Part shown: one piece after another, positions 1-8,460 of the stretch
Position numbering within the stretch: position 1 is the stretch's first letter
Layout of the letters: each line of letters starts with the position of its first letter
Assembly (NCBI RefSeq): GCF_000716535.1
Contig: NZ_JNWV01000006.1
Coordinates: 310,001 to 374,000 of the forward strand
DNA from: Streptomyces flaveolus
GTDB lineage: Bacteria > Actinomycetota > Actinomycetes > Streptomycetales > Streptomycetaceae
Direction: 5' to 3'
DNA length: 64,000 bases
Notes under the pieces: model-generated
Told to the model about the DNA's origin: nothing
Database searches by the model: none
Seen by the model: only the letters and a program-made list of their open reading frames with translations
Made by a program: the position numbers and the translations under genes

Positions 1-6
1 ACAGCC

Positions 7-1191
7 ATGGCTGAGGCCCAGAACATCCCCGTGGGTTCCACCACCGCGGGCTCGATCGCGGTCGCCGCGGAGTCGACCGTCGTCTCGCGCATGAGCGCGC
101 CCCCGTCCTTCGACGTCGCGGACTTCCCGGTCCCGCACGGCCGTGAGGAGGAGTGGCGGTTCACCCCGCTGGAGCGCCTGCGCGGGCTGCACGACGGCAC
201 CGCCGTCGCGAACGGCGACGGCGTGAAGGTCGACGTCCACGCCCCCGAGGCCGTCACCGTCGAGACCGTCGGCCGCGGCGACGCGCGCCTCGGCAAGGCG
301 GGCACCCCGGTGGACCGTGTCGCCGCCCAGGCGTACTCCGCCTTCGAGAAGGCCCTGGTCGTGACCGTCCCCAAGGAGACCGTCCTCACCGAGCCGATCC
401 GCATCGCCGTGCACGGCCAGGGCGGCACCGCCTTCGGCCACCAGGTGATCGAGCTGGGTGCCTTCGCCGAGGCCGTCGTGGTCATCGACCACACCGGTGA
501 CGGGGTGCTGGCCGCCAACGTCGACTACCTCCTCGGGGACGGCGCCAAGCTGACCGTCGTCTCCGTCCAGGACTGGGACGACAAGGCCGTCCACGTCGCC
601 CAGCACAACGCGCTGGTCGGCCGGGACGCCTCCTTCAAGTCCGTGGTCGTGACCTTCGGCGGCGACGTGGTCCGCCTGCACCCGCGCGTGGAGTACGCCG
701 GCCCCGGCGGCGAGGCCGAGCTGTTCGGCCTGTACTTCACCGACGCCGGGCAGCACCAGGAGCACCGCCTGCTGGTCACCCACAACACCCCGCACTGCAA
801 GTCGAACGTCGTCTACAAGGGCGCGCTCCAGGGCGACGACGCGCACGCGGTCTGGATCGGTGACGTGCTCATCGAGGCCAAGGCCGAGGGCACGGACACC
901 TACGAGATGAACCGCAACCTGGTCCTCACGGACGGCGCGCGCGTCGACTCGGTGCCGAACCTGGAGATCGAGACCGGCGAGATCGTCGGCGCCGGGCACG
1001 CCTCCGCCACCGGCCGCTTCGACGACGAGCAGCTCTTCTACCTGATGGCCCGCGGCATCCCGGAGCACGAGGCCCGCCGCCTGGTGGTCCGCGGCTTCTT
1101 CGCCGAGCTGGTCCAGCAGATCGGTGTCGCCGACATCGAGGAGCGCCTGCTCGCCAAGATCGAGGAAGAGCTGGAGGCTTCGGTCGCATGA
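7..1191 (+). CDS. sufD: Fe-S cluster assembly protein SufD
   Basis: This 394-residue protein is the SufD scaffold partner of the SufBCD complex, which assembles Fe-S clusters in the cytoplasm. The conserved C-terminal half carries the SufB/SufD beta-helix core signature, with HPRVEY near residue 222, the HCKSNVVYKG stretch and the final LMARGIPEHEARRLVV segment. It is followed by a Rieske ferredoxin, sufC, sufS and sufU in one transcription unit. Its stop overlaps the next start by four bases, so translation is probably coupled. sufB is expected just upstream, outside the window. The start at the sixth base from the edge cannot be tested against upstream sequence, but length and domain content fit the family. 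Confidence 0.97.
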   Translation: MAEAQNIPVGSTTAGSIAVAAESTVVSRMSAPPSFDVADFPVPHGREEEWRFTPLERLRGLHDGTAVANGDGVKVDVHAPEAVTVETVGRGDARLGKAGTPVDRVAAQAYSAFEKALVVTVPKETVLTEPIRIAVHGQGGTAFGHQVIELGAFAEAVVVIDHTGDGVLAANVDYLLGDGAKLTVVSVQDWDDKAVHVAQHNALVGRDASFKSVVVTFGGDVVRLHPRVEYAGPGGEAELFGLYFTDAGQHQEHRLLVTHNTPHCKSNVVYKGALQGDDAHAVWIGDVLIEAKAEGTDTYEMNRNLVLTDGARVDSVPNLEIETGEIVGAGHASATGRFDDEQLFYLMARGIPEHEARRLVVRGFFAELVQQIGVADIEERLLAKIEEELEASVA

Positions 1192-1508
1192 CGTCGTTCG
1201 TACGCGCCTGTGGGCTGAGCGAGCTGGAGGAGGACACCCCGAAGCGGGTGGAACTCGACGGCACGCCGGTCTCGGTCGTGAAGACCGAGGGCGAGGTGTT
1301 CGCGATCTACGACATCTGCTCCCACGCGAACGTCTCCCTCTCCGAGGGCGAGGTGGAGGACTGCCAGATCGAGTGCTGGCTGCACGGCTCCGCCTTCGAC
1401 CTGCGCACCGGCAAGCCGTCCGGCCTCCCCGCGACGCGCCCCGTCCCCGTATACCCCGTAAAGATCGAAGGGGACGACGTTCTCGTCTCCCTCACCCAGG
1501 AGTCCTGA
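1188..1508 (+). CDS. Rieske-type [2Fe-2S] ferredoxin of the suf operon
   Basis: A 106-residue Rieske ferredoxin of the non-heme oxygenase ferredoxin-subunit type. The two cluster-ligand pairs are visible as C44-S-H46 and C63-W-L-H66, with the intervening spacing normal for a Rieske fold. It begins in an ATGA overlap with the sufD stop and ends eight bases before sufC. A Rieske gene between sufD and sufC is a recurrent actinobacterial arrangement; an electron-transfer or accessory role in cluster assembly is inferred from that position only. No oxygenase large subunit is nearby, which argues against a degradative pathway. Confidence 0.93.
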   Translation: MTSFVRACGLSELEEDTPKRVELDGTPVSVVKTEGEVFAIYDICSHANVSLSEGEVEDCQIECWLHGSAFDLRTGKPSGLPATRPVPVYPVKIEGDDVLVSLTQES

Positions 1509-1515
1509 GGCACCC

Positions 1516-2280
1516 ATGGCAACGCTTGAAATCCGAGACCTGCACGTCACCGTCGAGGCCGACAACGCCACGAAGGAGATCCTCAAGGGCGTCGACCTCA
1601 CCGTGAAGCAGGGCGAGACGCACGCCATCATGGGCCCCAACGGCTCCGGCAAGTCGACCCTCGCCTACTCCCTCGCGGGTCACCCGAAGTACACGATCAC
1701 CAGCGGCACCGTCCTGCTCGACGGCGAGGACGTCCTGGAGATGTCCGTCGACGAGCGCGCCCGCGCGGGCCTGTTCCTGGCGATGCAGTACCCGGTCGAG
1801 GTCCCCGGCGTCTCGGTCTCCAACTTCCTGCGCACCTCCGCCACCGCCATCCGCGGCGAGGCCCCGAAGCTGCGCACCTGGGTGAAGGAGGTCAAGGAGG
1901 CCATGGAGCGCCTCAACATGGACCCGGCCTTCGCCGAGCGCAACGTCAACGAGGGCTTCTCCGGCGGTGAGAAGAAGCGCCACGAGATCCTTCAGCTCGA
2001 GCTGCTCAAGCCGAAGGTCGCGATCCTGGACGAGACCGACTCCGGTCTGGACGTCGACGCCCTCCGCATCGTCTCCGAGGGCGTCAACCGCGTCCGCGAG
2101 ACCGGCGAGGTCGGCACCCTGCTGATCACGCACTACACGCGCATCCTGCGCTACATCAAGCCCGACTTCGTCCACGTCTTCTCCGCCGGCCGGATCGTGG
2201 AGTCCGGCGGCGCCGAGCTCGCCGACAAGCTGGAGGACGAGGGCTACGAGGCATACACGAAGGGTGGCGCATCCGCGTGA
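1516..2280 (+). CDS. sufC: Fe-S cluster assembly ATPase SufC
   Basis: A 254-residue ABC-type ATPase that powers the SufBCD scaffold. Walker A (GPNGSGKS) lies at residues 40-47, the ABC signature FSGGEKKRHEI at about 147-157 and Walker B with the SufC-typical ILDETDSGLD at about 170-179. There is no membrane segment, as expected for a cytoplasmic assembly ATPase rather than a transporter. Its TGA stop overlaps the GTG start of sufS, which suggests coupled translation within the operon. Confidence 0.98.
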   Translation: MATLEIRDLHVTVEADNATKEILKGVDLTVKQGETHAIMGPNGSGKSTLAYSLAGHPKYTITSGTVLLDGEDVLEMSVDERARAGLFLAMQYPVEVPGVSVSNFLRTSATAIRGEAPKLRTWVKEVKEAMERLNMDPAFAERNVNEGFSGGEKKRHEILQLELLKPKVAILDETDSGLDVDALRIVSEGVNRVRETGEVGTLLITHYTRILRYIKPDFVHVFSAGRIVESGGAELADKLEDEGYEAYTKGGASA

Positions 2281-3533
2281 CACAGCTGCCGGGCCTCCTC
2301 GACGTCGAGGCGATCCGCAAGGACTTCCCCGTTCTGGACCGAGTCGTCCACGACGGCAAGAAGCTCGTGTACCTGGACAACGCGGCGACCTCGCAGAAGC
2401 CGCGCCAGGTGCTGGACGCTTTGAGCGAGTACTACGAGCGCTACAACGCCAACGTCCACCGCGGTGTGCATGTGCTCGCCGAGGAGGCCACGGCGCTGTA
2501 CGAGGGCGCGCGCGACAAGGTCGCCGAGTTCATCAACGCGCCGAGCCGCGACGAGGTGATCTTCACCAAGAACGCCTCCGAGTCGCTGAACCTCGTGGCG
2601 AACATGCTGGGCTGGGCCGACGAGCCCTACCGGGTGGACCACGAGACCGAGATCGTCATCACGGAGATGGAGCACCACTCCAACATCGTGCCGTGGCAGC
2701 TGCTGGCGCAGCGCACGGGCGCGAAGCTGAAGTGGTTCGGCCTCACGGACGACGGGCGTCTCGACCTGTCGAACATCGAGGAGATCATCACCGAGAAGAC
2801 GAAGATCGTCTCCTTCGTGCTGGTGTCCAACATCCTGGGCACGGTCAACCCGGTCGAGACGATAATCCGCCGCGCCCAGGAGGTCGGCGCCCTCGTCTGC
2901 ATCGACGCCTCCCAGGCCGCGCCCCACATGCCGCTGGACGTGCAGGCCCTCCAGGCCGACTTCGTGGCCTTCACCGGCCACAAGATGTGCGGCCCGACCG
3001 GCATCGGCGTCCTCTGGGGCCGCCAGGAGCTGCTGGAGGACCTGCCTCCGTTCCTCGGCGGCGGCGAGATGATCGAGACGGTCTCGATGCACTCCTCGAC
3101 GTACGCCCCCGCCCCGCACAAGTTCGAGGCGGGCACGCCCCCGATCGCCCAGGCGGTCGGCCTCGGAGCGGCGATCGACTACCTCCAGTCGATCGGCATG
3201 GACAGGATCCTCGCCCATGAGCACGCGCTGACGGAGTACGCGGTGCGGCGCCTGGCGGAGGTCCCCGACCTGAAGATCATCGGCCCGACGACGGCCGAGG
3301 ACCGCGGGGCGGCGATCTCCTTCACGCTCGGGGACATCCACCCGCACGACGTGGGCCAGGTCCTGGACGAGCAGGGCATCGCGGTCCGCGTCGGCCACCA
3401 CTGCGCCCGTCCGGTCTGCCTCCGCTACGGAATTCCTGCGACCACGCGAGCGTCGTTCTATCTGTACTCCTCGCCGGCCGAGATCGACGCTCTGGTCGAC
3501 GGCCTGGAGCACGTACGGAACTTCTTCGGCTGA
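2277..3533 (+). CDS. sufS: Cysteine desulfurase SufS
   Basis: A 418-residue group II PLP-dependent cysteine desulfurase that releases sulfur from cysteine as a persulfide. The Schiff-base lysine is K236 in TGHKMCG, and the catalytic cysteine is C376 in GHHCARPVC. The GTG start overlaps the sufC stop (GTGA). sufU follows 18 bases downstream; in Gram-positive and actinobacterial SUF systems SufU accepts the persulfide from SufS, so the pair probably acts together. The family assignment is very secure. Confidence 0.98.
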   Translation: MTQLPGLLDVEAIRKDFPVLDRVVHDGKKLVYLDNAATSQKPRQVLDALSEYYERYNANVHRGVHVLAEEATALYEGARDKVAEFINAPSRDEVIFTKNASESLNLVANMLGWADEPYRVDHETEIVITEMEHHSNIVPWQLLAQRTGAKLKWFGLTDDGRLDLSNIEEIITEKTKIVSFVLVSNILGTVNPVETIIRRAQEVGALVCIDASQAAPHMPLDVQALQADFVAFTGHKMCGPTGIGVLWGRQELLEDLPPFLGGGEMIETVSMHSSTYAPAPHKFEAGTPPIAQAVGLGAAIDYLQSIGMDRILAHEHALTEYAVRRLAEVPDLKIIGPTTAEDRGAAISFTLGDIHPHDVGQVLDEQGIAVRVGHHCARPVCLRYGIPATTRASFYLYSSPAEIDALVDGLEHVRNFFG

Positions 3534-3551
3534 GAGGCGTGAGCTGAGACC

Positions 3552-4019
3552 GTGAAGCTGGACTCGATGTACCAGGACGTCATCCTGGACCACTACAAGA
3601 ACCCGCACGGGCGTGGTCTGAGGGATGGCGACGCCGAGGTGCACCATGTGAACCCGACCTGCGGCGACGAGATCACCCTGCGCGTGAAGTACGACGGCAC
3701 GAAGATCGAGGACGTCTCGTACGAGGGCCAGGGCTGCTCGATCAGTCAGGCGAGCGCCTCCGTGCTCAACGAGCTCCTCGTCGGCAAGGACCTGGCCGAG
3801 GCGCGGAAGATCCAGGAGACCTTCCTGGAGCTGATGCAGTCCAAGGGCAAGATCGAGCCCGACGACGCGATGGAGGAGGTGCTGGAGGACGCGGTCGCGT
3901 TCGCCGGTGTCTCCAAGTACCCCGCGCGGGTCAAGTGCGCCCTCCTGAGCTGGATGGCGTGGAAGGACGCGACGGCCCAGGCGCTGGGTGGCGCCGACGC
4001 CGAAAGGAAGACGGCATGA
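3552..4019 (+). CDS. sufU: SufU zinc-dependent sulfurtransferase/scaffold
   Basis: A 155-residue IscU-like protein of the SufU type. The three conserved cysteines are C37 (NPTCGDE), C62 (QGCSIS) and C129 (KCALL). The longer segment between the second and third cysteines, compared with IscU, is characteristic of SufU. In the Bacillus model SufU binds zinc and takes sulfur from SufS. It starts with GTG and overlaps the next gene by four bases, so it belongs to the same operon as sufD-sufC-sufS. Confidence 0.96.
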   Translation: MKLDSMYQDVILDHYKNPHGRGLRDGDAEVHHVNPTCGDEITLRVKYDGTKIEDVSYEGQGCSISQASASVLNELLVGKDLAEARKIQETFLELMQSKGKIEPDDAMEEVLEDAVAFAGVSKYPARVKCALLSWMAWKDATAQALGGADAERKTA

Positions 4020-4348
4020 CCGACACCGCAGAGATGAAGCCGGTCTCGGAGGAAGAACTCCGCGAGGCCCTGATGGACGTGGTCGACCCCGAGCTGGGCA
4101 TCGACGTCGTCAACCTCGGCCTGATCTACGGCATCCACATCGACGACTCCAACGTCGCCACGATCGACATGACCCTGACCTCGGCGGCCTGCCCGCTGAC
4201 GGACGTCATCGAGGACCAGGCCAAGTCCGCCACGGACGGCCTCGTCAACGAACTCCGCATCAACTGGGTCTGGATGCCGCCGTGGGGGCCGGACAAGATC
4301 ACGGACGACGGCCGGGAGCAGCTTCGGGCGCTCGGGTTCAACGTCTGA
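4016..4348 (+). CDS. MIP18/DUF59 metal-sulfur cluster assembly factor (SufT-like)
   Basis: A 110-residue MIP18-family (DUF59) protein, last gene of the suf operon. Diagnostic features are the DPELGIDVVNLGLIY block near residues 25-39, the TSAACPL motif carrying the single conserved cysteine near residue 61, and the WxPPWGPD ending typical of PaaD/SufT-like proteins. Relatives help mature Fe-S proteins. The ATGA overlap with sufU supports co-translation. A strong hairpin directly downstream closes the operon. Confidence 0.95.
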   Translation: MTDTAEMKPVSEEELREALMDVVDPELGIDVVNLGLIYGIHIDDSNVATIDMTLTSAACPLTDVIEDQAKSATDGLVNELRINWVWMPPWGPDKITDDGREQLRALGFNV

Positions 4349-4364
4349 CACAGAGCCTGTGACA

Positions 4365-4394
4365 GGGGCCGTGGCCATGTGCCGCGGCCCCTTT
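4365..4394. terminator. Bidirectional terminator between suf operon and convergent gene
   Basis: A GC-rich hairpin with GGGGCC and GGCCCC arms followed by CTTT lies in the 53-bp gap between the suf operon and the convergent AbfB-domain gene. Its symmetry and position suggest it serves both transcripts. Confidence 0.7.
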
Positions 4395-4401
4395 CGCGTG
4401 C

Positions 4402-5145
4402 TCAGGAGAGCCCGTCCACCAACCGGAACGCGGAGTCCGCGCGGTAGAGGTCCGTGTTCTGGTACGGGTCCAGTCTCAACTGGAAGCTCTGGTGGCGGAG
4501 GAAGCGGCCGGGGTAGTTCAGCGACTCCAGGGTGACGGCGCCGGCGTGGGCGGAGGGGCGGGGGCAGAACGTGGCGTCCTGGGTGAAGAGGCGGGAGCCG
4601 TCGTCGGGTTCGGCGCGGAGCAGGAACTCACGGTGGCGCAGGTAGCTGCCGTCGGCCGTGGCGAAGGACCAGCAGCGGGCGTCGGCGAGGCCTTTGACGC
4701 GGGTGAAGGTGGCGGCACGGCGGGCCGGGGCCGAGGTGACCGGGTCGAGCCTCACCAGGCCGGCGCTGAGGTGCCAGTAGCGGTCGGGGTAGTTGACGGA
4801 GCGGACGGAGGTCCCGTGCTCCACCGGCTTCGGGGAACTCGCCGGGGGACCGGGTGACTTGGCGGGCGTGTGCTTCGGACGGGTGTGGGGCGCGGGGGAG
4901 TTGAGGGCGGAGGGCCGCTGTGACGGCTTCTCCGGCTCGTTCCGCGCGGAAGCCGGTGGGGTGGACGGGGTGGCGAAGGAGAGCAGGCCGGGGCCGTCGT
5001 CCGGCGGGGTGATGGGCGCGGTGGCGGTTCTCCGTTCCGCGGGCTCGTCGTTCATGGTGAGGGCGGTCACGCAGGCGGCCACGGTCGCCAGGGCCAGTGC
5101 GGCGGCCAGCCGGAGTCTTCGGGCGCGGGGGGTGTTTGCGGGCAC
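4402..5145 (-). CDS. Membrane-anchored AbfB (CBM42-like) domain protein
   Basis: About 247 residues from a GTG start at 5145. An N-terminal hydrophobic helix (roughly residues 11-30) is followed by a Pro/Ser/Lys/Thr-rich linker of about 80 residues, then an AbfB-type beta-trefoil. Repeats of the form SVNYPDRYWH and SLNYPGRFLRH mark the arabinose-binding domain. A glycoside hydrolase domain is absent, so it probably binds arabinofuranosyl chains or another cell-surface sugar without cutting them. An in-frame ATG exists at 5244, but it would run into the palindromic operator region of the divergent SMR gene, so the later start is preferred. Confidence 0.78.
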   Translation of the reverse strand: MPANTPRARRLRLAAALALATVAACVTALTMNDEPAERRTATAPITPPDDGPGLLSFATPSTPPASARNEPEKPSQRPSALNSPAPHTRPKHTPAKSPGPPASSPKPVEHGTSVRSVNYPDRYWHLSAGLVRLDPVTSAPARRAATFTRVKGLADARCWSFATADGSYLRHREFLLRAEPDDGSRLFTQDATFCPRPSAHAGAVTLESLNYPGRFLRHQSFQLRLDPYQNTDLYRADSAFRLVDGLS

Positions 5146-5228
5146 GGGCCCGCACAGTAGTGGAGGCGCGAGCCGGCCGTGGGCCGATTCAGCGAGCGGT
5201 TTCCATGAAACTGCAACTTTCTTGTCGG

Positions 5229-5263
5229 GTACGGCCGTACGCATCGCTGTGTACGCTCGTACA
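5229..5263. promoter_or_regulatory. Tandem palindromes upstream of the SMR-TetR operon
   Basis: Two palindromes precede the SMR start: GTACGGCCGTAC at 5229-5240 (perfect 12 bp) and TGTACGCTCGTACA at 5250-5263 (6-bp arms, 2-bp centre), the second ending one base before the ATG. The shared CGTAC half-sites suggest binding of the TetR protein encoded downstream, giving autoregulation. The site is so close to the start that the transcript may be nearly leaderless. Binding is inferred, not shown. Confidence 0.6.
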
Positions 5264-5264
5264 T

Positions 5265-5588
5265 ATGGGGTATCTGCTGCTCTCCGGTGCCATCGCCGCC
5301 GAGGTCGCCGCCACGACGGCGATGAAGTACAGCGAGGGATTCAGCCGGCTCTGGCCCTCGCTCGTGACCGCGCTGGGGTACGTCGTCTCGTTCGCGCTGC
5401 TCGCCCAGACGCTGAAGACCGTGCAGATCGGTACGGCGTACGCGATCTGGTCCGGCGTGGGCACCGCGACCATCGCCGTCCTCGGCCTGCTGCTGTTCGG
5501 CGAGGGACTGAGCCCGACCAAGGTCGCCGGGATCCTGTTGATCATCGGGGGAGTGGTGGTGCTCAACCTGGGCGGGGCGACGCACTGA
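5265..5588 (+). CDS. Small multidrug resistance (SMR) family exporter
   Basis: A 107-residue SMR protein with four transmembrane helices. The essential proton/substrate-binding glutamate is E13 in the first helix (AIAAEVAATTAMK), and the conserved YAIWSG and GVVVLNL segments are present. Such proteins work as antiparallel dimers exporting cationic compounds or guanidinium. The gene is translationally coupled to a TetR repressor (TGATG overlap) and preceded by two palindromes, indicating ligand-induced expression. The substrate cannot be read from sequence. Confidence 0.94.
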   Translation: MGYLLLSGAIAAEVAATTAMKYSEGFSRLWPSLVTALGYVVSFALLAQTLKTVQIGTAYAIWSGVGTATIAVLGLLLFGEGLSPTKVAGILLIIGGVVVLNLGGATH

Positions 5589-6124
5589 TGCCGCGCCGCT
5601 ACGACCCCGGCCGCCGGCAGCGGATCATCGACGCGGCGATCCGCGTGGTCGGCCGGGACGGCATCGCCGGGCTGAGCCACCGCACGGTCGCCGCCGAGGC
5701 GGACGTACCGCTCGGCTCCACGACGTACCACTTCGCCACCCTCGAAGAGCTGCTGGTGGCCGCGCTGCGGCAGGCGAACGAGGGGTTCGGCCGGGTGCTG
5801 GCCGAGCTGTTGCCGGAAGGCGGCGGCGAGGGCGACCTCGCCGCGGATCTCGCCCGGGCGCTCGGGGAGTGGCTGGCGGGCGAGCGCACCGGCGTGGAGC
5901 TGGAGTACGAGCTGTACCTGGCGGCGCTGCGCCGCCCGGCGCTGCGCCCCGTCGCCGCGGAGTGGACCGAGCAGGCCGCCGCGCTGCTGGCCCGCCGCAC
6001 GGACCCGGTCACGGCGCGGGCCCTGCTCGCGCTGATGGACGGCATCTGCCTCCAGGTGCTGCTGACGGGCGGTTCCTACGACGAGGAGTACGCGCGCGCC
6101 ACGCTGGCTCGGCTGATCCCCTGA
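5588..6124 (+). CDS. TetR-family repressor of the SMR exporter
   Basis: A 178-residue TetR-type regulator. The N-terminal helix-turn-helix spans about residues 10-55, with LSHRTVAAEADVPLGSTTYHF as the recognition region; the C-terminal part is helical and ligand-binding in this family. Its start overlaps the SMR stop, so both come from one transcript and it most likely represses its own operon through the upstream palindromes. The inducer is unknown. Confidence 0.92.
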   Translation: MPRRYDPGRRQRIIDAAIRVVGRDGIAGLSHRTVAAEADVPLGSTTYHFATLEELLVAALRQANEGFGRVLAELLPEGGGEGDLAADLARALGEWLAGERTGVELEYELYLAALRRPALRPVAAEWTEQAAALLARRTDPVTARALLALMDGICLQVLLTGGSYDEEYARATLARLIP

Positions 6125-6188
6125 ACCCGCGCCCGGCACGTGAGACGCGGTTCGCCCTCACCACCCCGCCCACGTTAGGTTTTCTCCC

Positions 6189-7175
6189 ATGACCGAGTCT
6201 GCAACCCGTACCACCGGCGCCGTCGCCGCCGGCCTCGCCACGATCGCCTCCGACGGCACCGTTCTCGACACCTGGTTCCCGGCCCCCGAGCTGGTCGAGG
6301 AGCCGGGTCCGGCCGGCACCGAGCGGCTGACCGCCGAGCAGGCGGCCGAGCTGCTGGGCGGCGGCGCGACCGCGGCGACCGGCCCGGACGCCCGCCGGGG
6401 CGTCGAGGTGGTCGCGGTCCGCACGGTCATCGCCTCGCTGGACGAGAAGCCGCTCGACGCCCACGACGTCTACCTGCGCCTGCACCTGCTCTCGCACCGC
6501 CTGGTCAAGCCGCACGGCCAGAACCTCGACGGCATCTTCGGCCACCTCGCCAACGTCGCCTGGACCTCGCTCGGCCCGGTCGCCGTGGACGACATCGAGA
6601 AGGTGCGCCTGAACGCCCGCGCCGAGGGCCTGCACCTCCAGGTGACCTCGATCGACAAGTTCCCGCGCATGACGGACTACGTCGCCCCGAAGGGCGTGCG
6701 CATCGCCGACGCCGACCGGGTCCGCCTCGGCGCGCACCTCGCGGCCGGCACCACGGTGATGCACGAGGGCTTCGTCAACTTCAACGCCGGCACCCTCGGC
6801 ACCTCCATGGTCGAGGGCCGGATCTCCGCGGGCGTCGTGGTCGGCGACGGCTCGGACATCGGCGGCGGCGCCTCCACCATGGGCACCCTGTCCGGCGGCG
6901 GCAACGTGATCATCTCCATCGGCGAGCGCTGCCTGGTCGGCGCCGAGGCGGGCGTCGGCATCGCGCTCGGCGACGAGTGCGTGGTCGAGGCCGGCCTGTA
7001 CATCACCGCGGGCACCCGCATCACCATGCCCGACGGCCAGATCGTCAAGGCCCGCGAGCTCAACGGCGCCTCCAACATCCTGTTCCGCCGCAACTCGGTC
7101 ACCGGCACGGTCGAGGCCCGCCCGAACAACGCGGTCTGGGGCGGCCTGAACGACATCCTGCACAGCCACAACTGA
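6189..7175 (+). CDS. dapD: 2,3,4,5-tetrahydropyridine-2,6-dicarboxylate N-succinyltransferase DapD
   Basis: A 328-residue DapD, which succinylates tetrahydrodipicolinate in the succinylase branch of lysine and diaminopimelate synthesis. The C-terminal half is a left-handed beta-helix acyltransferase domain with hexapeptide turns ([27 protein letters not shown] region around residues 200-225, and [12 protein letters not shown]). The C-terminus [10 protein letters not shown] is intact although an 11-kb element is inserted exactly at its 3' end. The last 14 coding bases (7162-7175, stop included) are the left attachment site. The normal downstream terminator has been displaced to the far side of the element. 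Confidence 0.97.
   Translation: MTESATRTTGAVAAGLATIASDGTVLDTWFPAPELVEEPGPAGTERLTAEQAAELLGGGATAATGPDARRGVEVVAVRTVIASLDEKPLDAHDVYLRLHLLSHRLVKPHGQNLDGIFGHLANVAWTSLGPVAVDDIEKVRLNARAEGLHLQVTSIDKFPRMTDYVAPKGVRIADADRVRLGAHLAAGTTVMHEGFVNFNAGTLGTSMVEGRISAGVVVGDGSDIGGGASTMGTLSGGGNVIISIGERCLVGAEAGVGIALGDECVVEAGLYITAGTRITMPDGQIVKARELNGASNILFRRNSVTGTVEARPNNAVWGGLNDILHSHN
7162..7175 (+). other. attL core repeat (dapD 3' end)
   Basis: ACAGCCACAACTGA, the last 14 bases of dapD including its TGA stop. An identical copy at 18212-18225 lies just beyond the integrase gene. Because the core carries the stop codon, integration leaves the DapD protein unchanged. Confidence 0.88.
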
Positions 7176-7180
7176 TCACC

Positions 7181-7203
7181 GGCGGCCGTGACCTGCGGCC
7201 GCC
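7181..7203. terminator. Hairpin just inside the left end
   Basis: Perfect 8-bp arms GGCGGCCG and CGGCCGCC with a 7-base loop, five bases after the dapD stop. It could act as a terminator or as an arm site for the integrase; sequence alone does not decide. Confidence 0.45.
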
Positions 7204-7265
7204 TAATCGATCAACGCCCTGACCTGCTGCCGAGCTGTCGGCACCTGTCGACGTTGGTCACCATT

Positions 7266-7307
7266 GAGCGCCCTTCCACGGCCCGAGCACGGCCCGGAAG
7301 GGCGCTC
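7266..7307. terminator. Element-borne terminator downstream of dapD
   Basis: Perfect 12-bp arms (GAGCGCCCTTCC and its complement) around an 18-base loop, 90 bp after dapD. Its stem begins with the same GAGCGCCCTTC found in the chromosomal hairpin beyond the right end. It probably replaces the displaced dapD terminator and insulates the accessory genes. Confidence 0.65.
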
Positions 7308-7326
7308 GTGCGTGAGCATCGAACGA

Positions 7327-7346
7327 GATCGGCTTGTGAGCCGATC
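7327..7346. other. Inverted repeat upstream of the DUF6414 gene
   Basis: Perfect 8-bp arms GATCGGCT and AGCCGATC around a TGTG loop. The TTGTGAGCC core recurs in similar form in the large inverted repeat at 9061-9224. The region 7176-7515 holds no convincing gene. It may be a regulatory or integrase-arm site. Confidence 0.4.
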
Positions 7347-7515
7347 GGTCTGCTAAGAGCCCTGGCGGGTCGTGCGGTTCGGGATGAAGCCCCGACCTCC
7401 GGGACGCTGCTGGGTGCTTGTCTGGCCGGGGGCAGCAGAGGTCCACACTGAGACAATCGCCCTCCTCCCTCATTTCTCAAGAAGCCAGGCCCGCAGATGC
7501 ACCTGTAGGCATACC

Positions 7516-8322
7516 ATGACGCGTATGCTGCGACGCTTCATGTACTTGGACACTGCCACGCTGAGCGAATACCTCAGCGGCCTCGAAGATGGAGTTCGGG
7601 ATTCGATCGAACGCAAGAATCTTTCTGGGCGTAATGCGGAGGGTAGCGTGAGCGCTAAGGTTGTTAGCGCTAAAGTCGGGGGGTCCCGGCAAACCGAAGA
7701 GTCGGCTACCTATTCAGACTCTCCGAATTCGAAGTTCGAGCGCCTTCTTGAACTCTGCCAGGCGGAACCTGAGATCGCCGCATGGATCGATGTCGCCGAT
7801 CCAGACGTGGACTTCTCTGAGATCGGCATCGGCGCTGTCTTCGATGTGGAATGCGAGGTCTACATACCCGAGACGGTTAAAGCCCTTGCCTCCAGTGGTG
7901 GCATGGCAGACGCATTGAGTCAGCTTGAGAGCCTGCTTCCTTTTGTAAGTGTATTTGACCCTAGCGCTGCCGACGGCTTGCCAGATAGGCGGGAAAGGGA
8001 AGCCATGCGAGGCTTCCTGGGGGCTTTTGGTGGAAAGGTTATCGCCGTCGGTGAATTTGACGACTCTAACTGGCATATCGCTGGGCAGCTTGACGATCAG
8101 TACGTGCGCTCTGATATTGAAGGCCGTGCCAGAGTGTTCGGCAAAGTATCTAATCGGTGGGAACAGGGTAAGTGGAAACCGCTTCTGGCTCTCCCCGGTT
8201 CAAACCTACTCAGTCGCGATCAGCGTCGAGCACTAGAGCGTCGGCGCCCTGAGCCGAACGAAGCAGACCAGTATCTCGAAGGGCCCGCACTAATGCTGGA
8301 CATTCTTGCGATCTATCGGTAG
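7516..8322 (+). CDS. DUF6414 family protein (AICE accessory gene)
   Basis: A 268-residue soluble protein recognised as DUF6414 by its start RRFMYLDTATLSEYLSGLEDG and by the later stretch with GKVIAVGEFDDSNWHIAGQ and a C-terminal LDILAIYR. No catalytic motif is evident, and the function of the family is not known to me. A Ser/Lys/Gly-rich segment near residues 35-70 may be disordered. Codon use is clearly less GC-biased than in surrounding genes (many gtt, aag, tct codons), indicating separate acquisition. An in-frame upstream extension to 7372 is non-coding in composition; ATG 7516 (or 7525) fits family starts. It lies upstream of a membrane-protein gene of similar composition. Confidence 0.8.
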   Translation: MTRMLRRFMYLDTATLSEYLSGLEDGVRDSIERKNLSGRNAEGSVSAKVVSAKVGGSRQTEESATYSDSPNSKFERLLELCQAEPEIAAWIDVADPDVDFSEIGIGAVFDVECEVYIPETVKALASSGGMADALSQLESLLPFVSVFDPSAADGLPDRREREAMRGFLGAFGGKVIAVGEFDDSNWHIAGQLDDQYVRSDIEGRARVFGKVSNRWEQGKWKPLLALPGSNLLSRDQRRALERRRPEPNEADQYLEGPALMLDILAIYR

Positions 8323-8460
8323 GAATCGAGCCCGTCGAGAGCATGACGCGCGTGCCTCGCTCAGACGCGTCTGGCGCGAACCGTGAGCTGACGGTCCCTT
8401 TGGTGCAAGTTGTGCCTGAAGGCTGTACTGGTCGCGGTTTGGACCGGCACACTGCTGTGC

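Noticed and set aside
7162..7175. tRNA gene fragment at the AICE attachment site
   Set aside because: No cloverleaf, T-loop GTTCRA or CCA-like end is present at either boundary; the repeat is dapD coding sequence.
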